Shown here one piece after another: positions 60,673 through 64,000 of a DNA stretch of 64,000 nucleotides. The DNA is from JAAZZIT01 sp964480525 (lineage in GTDB: Bacteria > Bacillota > Clostridia > Oscillospirales > Ruminococcaceae), in contig CAYZOV010000003.1 in the NCBI GenBank assembly GCA_964480525.1, positions 48,441-112,440 on the forward strand, read 5' to 3'. How positions within the stretch are numbered: position 1 is the first letter of the stretch; every line of letters starts with the position of its first letter. The position numbers and the translations under genes were made by a program. The notes below the pieces were generated by a model, which was not told where the DNA came from, did not search any database, and worked only from the letters and a program-made list of their open reading frames with translations.

Positions 60673-63321
60673 TTACTTTACAAATTCAGCAACGATATCA
60701 TTAACACTATTAAGAGCGTCACCAATCTTGTTTATGTCACCAACGCCTGCCATTGCCGAATCAGGACGTCCGCCACCCTTACCGTTTGTAAGAGCAGATA
60801 CCTTGCCGGCAATTTTGCCTGCGTGAACACCTTTAGCTACTGCGTCCTTGCCTGCGACAACAACAAAGTTACCCTTTGCACCGTCAATTCCTGCAATAAC
60901 AGCAACCATATTAGGGTTATTACCCTTGATTTCATCGCCCATTTTTCTAAGAATATCAGGCTTAACATCGTTCATTGTAGCTGTAACTACCGAAACACCC
61001 TTTACGTCTGTTGGGTTTTCAAACATAGATTTAGCTTTCATATTAGAAATTTCGCTCTGCAAACTTTCCTTTTCCTTTTCAAGAGCCTTAACCTCGTTCA
61101 TAACGCTTGCACATCTGTTTGTAAGTTCATTAGGATTTGCAACTTTAAGAATTTCGCAAGATTTAGAAATTGTTGAAATTTGCTCATCGAGAAGCTTCAA
61201 AACGCCTGTGCCAGTTACAGCCTCGATACGTCTTACACCCGATGCAACAGAGCTTTCGGAAACGATTTTGAAAAGTCCGATTTTTGCTGTGTTGTCGAGA
61301 TGTGTACCACCACAGAATTCGATTGAGGCGTCACCCATTGTAACAACTCTAACAGTTTTGCCGTATTTTTCACCAAAAAGTGCCATAGCACCAAGCTTCT
61401 GTGCCTCTTCAATAGGCATTTCTTCCATTGTAATATTCAAAGCATTAAGGATATACTCGTTTACAAGGCTTTCAACCTCGTTCTTTTCGTCCTCAGTCAT
61501 TGAACTAAAATGTGAAAAGTCAAATCTGAGCTTTTCATCATCAACAAGCTGACCTGCCTGATGAACGTGTTCGCCCAAAACATTTCTAAGTGCAGCCTGC
61601 AAAAGGTGCGCACAAGAATGGTTACGCATAATTGCAAAATGTCTTTCAACATCAACCTGCAATGTAGCATTGTCGCCAACCTTGATTTCACCACTAATAA
61701 CAACAGCCTTGTGCGAAACCTTTCCTGCAACAGCTTTTTGAGTGTCAAGAACCTTAACCATTGCAGTATCGGTACAAATTACACCTGTGTCGCCAACCTG
61801 TCCACCACTTTCGGCATAGAAACAGGTCTGAGGAGTTACAATGTAAATTTCGCCACTTTCAGCATTTGCACTTTCGATAAGTTCGTTTTCAGTCGCAATA
61901 AAGTCAATAGTTGTGTCAATATTTAAAGTATCGTAGCCTACAAATTCGGTGTGATAATCCTTGTCAATCTTGTGGAAAACAGTTTCATCAGCACCCATAT
62001 ATTTTGAACCGCCTCTAGCCTTTCGAGCAGTTTCCTTTTGGATTTCCATCGCCTTTTTAAAGCCGTCCTCGTCACATCCAAGTCCCTTTTCCTCAAGAAT
62101 TTCTCTTGTCAAATCAATCGGAAAACCATATGTGTCGGAAAGAACAAAGCACTTGTTTCCGTCAAGAACAGTTTCACCATTTGCTTTCATTTCGTCAATA
62201 TAAGTGTTAAGAATTGCAATACCACGGTCGATTGTTTCGTTAAAATTCTTTTCTTCATTTGAAAGGAGCTTTACGATGTAATCATAATTTTCCTCAAGCT
62301 CGTTGTATTCGCTCTTTGAGTTATCCACAACAGTTTTTACAAGCTTTGTAAGGAACATTTCGTTAATTCCCAAAAGCTTTCCGTGACGGATAGCACGGCG
62401 AATAAGTCTACGCATAACATATCCTCTGCCCTCGTTTGATGGCAAAACTCCGTCAGACGCAAGGAAAGTAACAGCACGAATATGGTCTGTAATTACACGG
62501 ATAGAGATATCCTTTTTGTGGTCAACACCGTATTCACAGCCTGCGATTTCACAAACGTGGTCACGAATTGCTTTAATTGTGTCAACGTCAAAAATCGAAT
62601 TTACATTTTGGAGCATTGCAGCAAGTCTTTCAAGACCCATACCTGTGTCGATATTTTTCTGTGCAAGAGGTGTGTATGTTCCGTCCTCGTGTCTTTCAAA
62701 CTGTGTAAATACCAAATTCCAAAATTCCATATATCTGTCGCAATCACAGCCTACTGTACAATCAGGCTTGCCACAGCCGTATTCTTCGCCACGGTCAAAA
62801 TAAATTTCAGAACAAGGACCACAAGGGCCGTCAATTCCAGCCTCCCAGAAGTTGTCGTCTTTTCCCATTCTGAAAATCTTTTCCATTGGAAGTCCGATTT
62901 CTTCGTGCCAAATTTTTTCTGCCTCGTCATCGTCCTCGTAAACCGAAACAAAAAGTCTATCAACAGGAAGCTCCAAAACCTCGGTACAAAATTCCCAAGC
63001 CCACTGGATAGCCTCTCTCTTGAAGTATTCGCCAAACGACCAGTTTCCTAGCATTTCAAAGAATGTTCCGTGACGTGCTGTAATACCTACGTTTTCGATG
63101 TCACCTGTACGAATACATTTCTGACAGTCAGCCATTCTCACGCAAGGTGGAGTTTCTTGACCTGTAAAATAAGGTTTCAAAGGTGCCATACCTGCGTTAA
63201 TCAAAAGCAAGCTGTTGTCATTTTGTGGGATAAGCGGAAAGCTTTTTACTCTGAGATGTCCCTTTGACTCGAAAAAATTAAGGTACATTTCTCTAAGCTC
63301 GTTAAGTCCTGTCCATTTCAT
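60673..63321 (-). CDS. alaS: Alanyl-tRNA synthetase
   Basis: About 882 residues. MKWTGLNELREMYLNFFESKGH at the start (seen in its first part), ARHGTFFEMLGNWSFG-type class II motif 2, GMGLERLAAMLQ motif 3, the editing-domain HSCAHLLQAALR and CGGTHLDNTAKIG zinc motifs, and a C-terminal DHHA1 domain with GGRPDSAMAG. It charges tRNA-Ala and clears Ser and Gly mischarging. GGAGG seven bases before ATG 63321 sets the start. Controlled by the T-box upstream. Confidence 0.96.
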   Translation of the reverse strand: MKWTGLNELREMYLNFFESKGHLRVKSFPLIPQNDNSLLLINAGMAPLKPYFTGQETPPCVRMADCQKCIRTGDIENVGITARHGTFFEMLGNWSFGEYFKREAIQWAWEFCTEVLELPVDRLFVSVYEDDDEAEKIWHEEIGLPMEKIFRMGKDDNFWEAGIDGPCGPCSEIYFDRGEEYGCGKPDCTVGCDCDRYMEFWNLVFTQFERHEDGTYTPLAQKNIDTGMGLERLAAMLQNVNSIFDVDTIKAIRDHVCEIAGCEYGVDHKKDISIRVITDHIRAVTFLASDGVLPSNEGRGYVMRRLIRRAIRHGKLLGINEMFLTKLVKTVVDNSKSEYNELEENYDYIVKLLSNEEKNFNETIDRGIAILNTYIDEMKANGETVLDGNKCFVLSDTYGFPIDLTREILEEKGLGCDEDGFKKAMEIQKETARKARGGSKYMGADETVFHKIDKDYHTEFVGYDTLNIDTTIDFIATENELIESANAESGEIYIVTPQTCFYAESGGQVGDTGVICTDTAMVKVLDTQKAVAGKVSHKAVVISGEIKVGDNATLQVDVERHFAIMRNHSCAHLLQAALRNVLGEHVHQAGQLVDDEKLRFDFSHFSSMTEDEKNEVESLVNEYILNALNITMEEMPIEEAQKLGAMALFGEKYGKTVRVVTMGDASIEFCGGTHLDNTAKIGLFKIVSESSVASGVRRIEAVTGTGVLKLLDEQISTISKSCEILKVANPNELTNRCASVMNEVKALEKEKESLQSEISNMKAKSMFENPTDVKGVSVVTATMNDVKPDILRKMGDEIKGNNPNMVAVIAGIDGAKGNFVVVAGKDAVAKGVHAGKIAGKVSALTNGKGGGRPDSAMAGVGDINKIGDALNSVNDIVAEFVK

Positions 63322-63349
63322 AAAAATTCCTCCGTAAATACAAATTTTG

Positions 63350-63590
63350 CAATAAAAAAAGCCTCGTCCGAAAAATGGGACGAAACTAATCCGTGGTACC
63401 ACCCAAATTACGGCTAAAAAAACCGTCACTTTGTTATCTTTAACGCAGATTTTACGCTGTGAGTTATTCCCTCACAAAGCTCAGGGACAGCCACCGAAAC
63501 CAATTTTCAAAAACTTTCACCAAACGTTTTCTCTCTGTGGAAAATGCTTTTCGGATAATTCCTTCAAGGCTTTATTTATCAAATATACAT
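63350..63590 (-). promoter_or_regulatory. Alanine T-box riboswitch
   Basis: On the minus strand: an AGAGAG-type stem I base (near 63530), GGTTTCGGTGGCTG, a probable GCT (Ala) specifier at 63480-63478, the T-box GGGTGGTACCACGG (63404-63391) and a terminator TCGTCC-GGACGA with GGC and seven T (63383-63354). Uncharged tRNA-Ala would stabilise the antiterminator and raise alaS expression. The specifier position is inferred. Confidence 0.92.
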
Positions 63591-63594
63591 TTAA

Positions 63595-63622
63595 ATTATA
63601 ACACAAATAGTGAAATTGTCAA
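63595..63622 (-). promoter_or_regulatory. alaS promoter
   Basis: Minus-strand TTGACA (63622-63617), 16 bases, TATAAT (63600-63595). Confidence 0.7.
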
Positions 63623-63731
63623 GGGCTTTTACAAGATTTTTTGCACCTTGCGTATGTACAGCTGAATTTCAGATTATTGCCTTATGTATTGTCAGCATAA
63701 CTTTTGCATTGATTGTCGGAAGTATATTCCG

Positions 63732-63875
63732 ATGGATATCAATGTGGCGAACTGGTGGATTTGCTTTTCATTTTGTTTGATTTTTTGTATCATGGTTGCT
63801 ATAAAACGACTCATTAAGTCGCAAAAAGGAACTCCCACGAGCAGATTAAGTCTGCTCGCAGGAGGTAATACATAG
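63732..63875 (+). CDS. Possible tiny membrane protein
   Basis: 47 codons beginning MDINVANWWICFSF, with one hydrophobic helix and a basic segment AIKRLIKSQK, ending in a stretch that overlaps the hairpin CGAGCAGA/TCTGCTCG. GGAAG lies nine bases before the ATG. The shape recalls small membrane toxins or holin-like peptides, but nothing confirms it. It may be chance. Confidence 0.25.
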   Translation: MDINVANWWICFSFCLIFCIMVAIKRLIKSQKGTPTSRLSLLAGGNT

Positions 63876-63914
63876 GCGGTGATACTGAAAATTTTAGTTT
63901 TCAATAATTGTAAA

Positions 63915-64000
63915 TCACTTTTTTATGTTGGAATTTATTTCTTTCACTATCTCAATAACCGTAATTTGACCATCTACCAACATCTCGCAAATCGCTTGCC
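63915..64000 (-). CDS. Possible 3' end of a gene running off the window
   Basis: On the minus strand one frame is open from the window edge to TGA at 63917-63915 and reads QAICEMLVDGQITVIEIVK then EINSNIKK. Only 27 codons are visible, so the call rests on natural-looking composition and an ordinary C-terminus. Confidence 0.3.
   Translation of the reverse strand, partial: QAICEMLVDGQITVIEIVKEINSNIKK

Noticed and set aside
63692..63904. 70-codon minus-strand frame near the right end
   Set aside because: No ribosome site; it overlaps the hairpins and reads like the complement of the small plus-strand frame.

Overview
The window reads as a stretch of chromosome from a low-GC, Gram-positive anaerobe of the Clostridia, most like a Ruminococcus/Oscillospiraceae species. 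The signs are AT-rich spacers with near-consensus TTGACA-17-TATAAT promoters, AGGAGG-type ribosome sites, several TTG starts, a T-box and a THF riboswitch, an NfnAB pair, a GlgB-GlgC-GlgD-GlgA glycogen operon, Thr-rich linkers in surface proteins, and several sporulation-type genes (spoIIE, spoIIM-like, pdaA, a CwlD-like amidase, a SpoVB/YabM-type flippase). I see no phage, insertion sequence, CRISPR array, rRNA or tRNA gene.

Layout. 1-2.4 kb: end of nfnA, nfnB, small EamA transporter. 2.4-7.5 kb (minus): XRE regulator, hflX, rqcP, HU, mazG and a YabM/SpoVB-type flippase, resembling the Bacillus yabM-yabN-yabO block. 7.6-13.7 kb (plus): trpS, a large FtsX-type ABC permease, a tiny membrane protein, ychF and the probable cognate ABC ATPase. 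13.7-21.1 kb (minus): purine operon purE-purF-purM-purN-purO-AICAR transformylase-purD. It is preceded by a leader with a 32-34 codon ORF, a terminator and a possible antiterminator. A small ORF without a normal start lies upstream. 21.5-24.5 kb: rsmA and spoIIE. 24.7-30.6 kb: glycogen operon. 30.6-33.2 kb: S-adenosylhomocysteine deaminase and hydrolase. 33.3-39.6 kb: thioesterase, two tandem Thr-rich SH3-like surface proteins (one frameshifted), a non-coding RNA locus, a ComEA-like protein, and a zinc-ribbon/PASTA pseudokinase. 39.7-45.7 kb: pfkA, riboswitch-controlled folT, proC, spoIIM-like, DUF624, pdaA and an orphan gene. 45.7-51.9 kb: a Xer-type recombinase (minus) and a MoxR-DUF58-transglutaminase operon. 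51.9-63.6 kb (minus): amidase, pyrB behind a possible attenuator and fused to a PyrI-type zinc domain, DHHW protein plus MBOAT acyltransferase, a toprim RNase M5-like protein, holA, comEC, a HIT protein, and T-box-controlled alaS. The last 300 bases hold only doubtful small reading frames.

How the genes work together. The purine, pyrimidine, folate, proline and SAM-recycling genes form a biosynthetic core, several under RNA-based control. PurF lacks its glutaminase cysteine, and PurH is replaced by separate AICAR transformylase and PurO-type cyclohydrolase genes. The glycogen operon and pfkA handle carbon storage and glycolysis. The 33.8-51.9 kb region is rich in cell-surface proteins with Thr-rich linkers. 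The most unusual items are the purE leader ORF/attenuator, the roughly 200-nt structured RNA at 36.55-36.75 kb, the pseudokinase, the pyrB leader hairpin and PyrB-zinc fusion, and the C-tract frameshift in a tandem paralogue that shares a 53-bp identical block with its neighbour.
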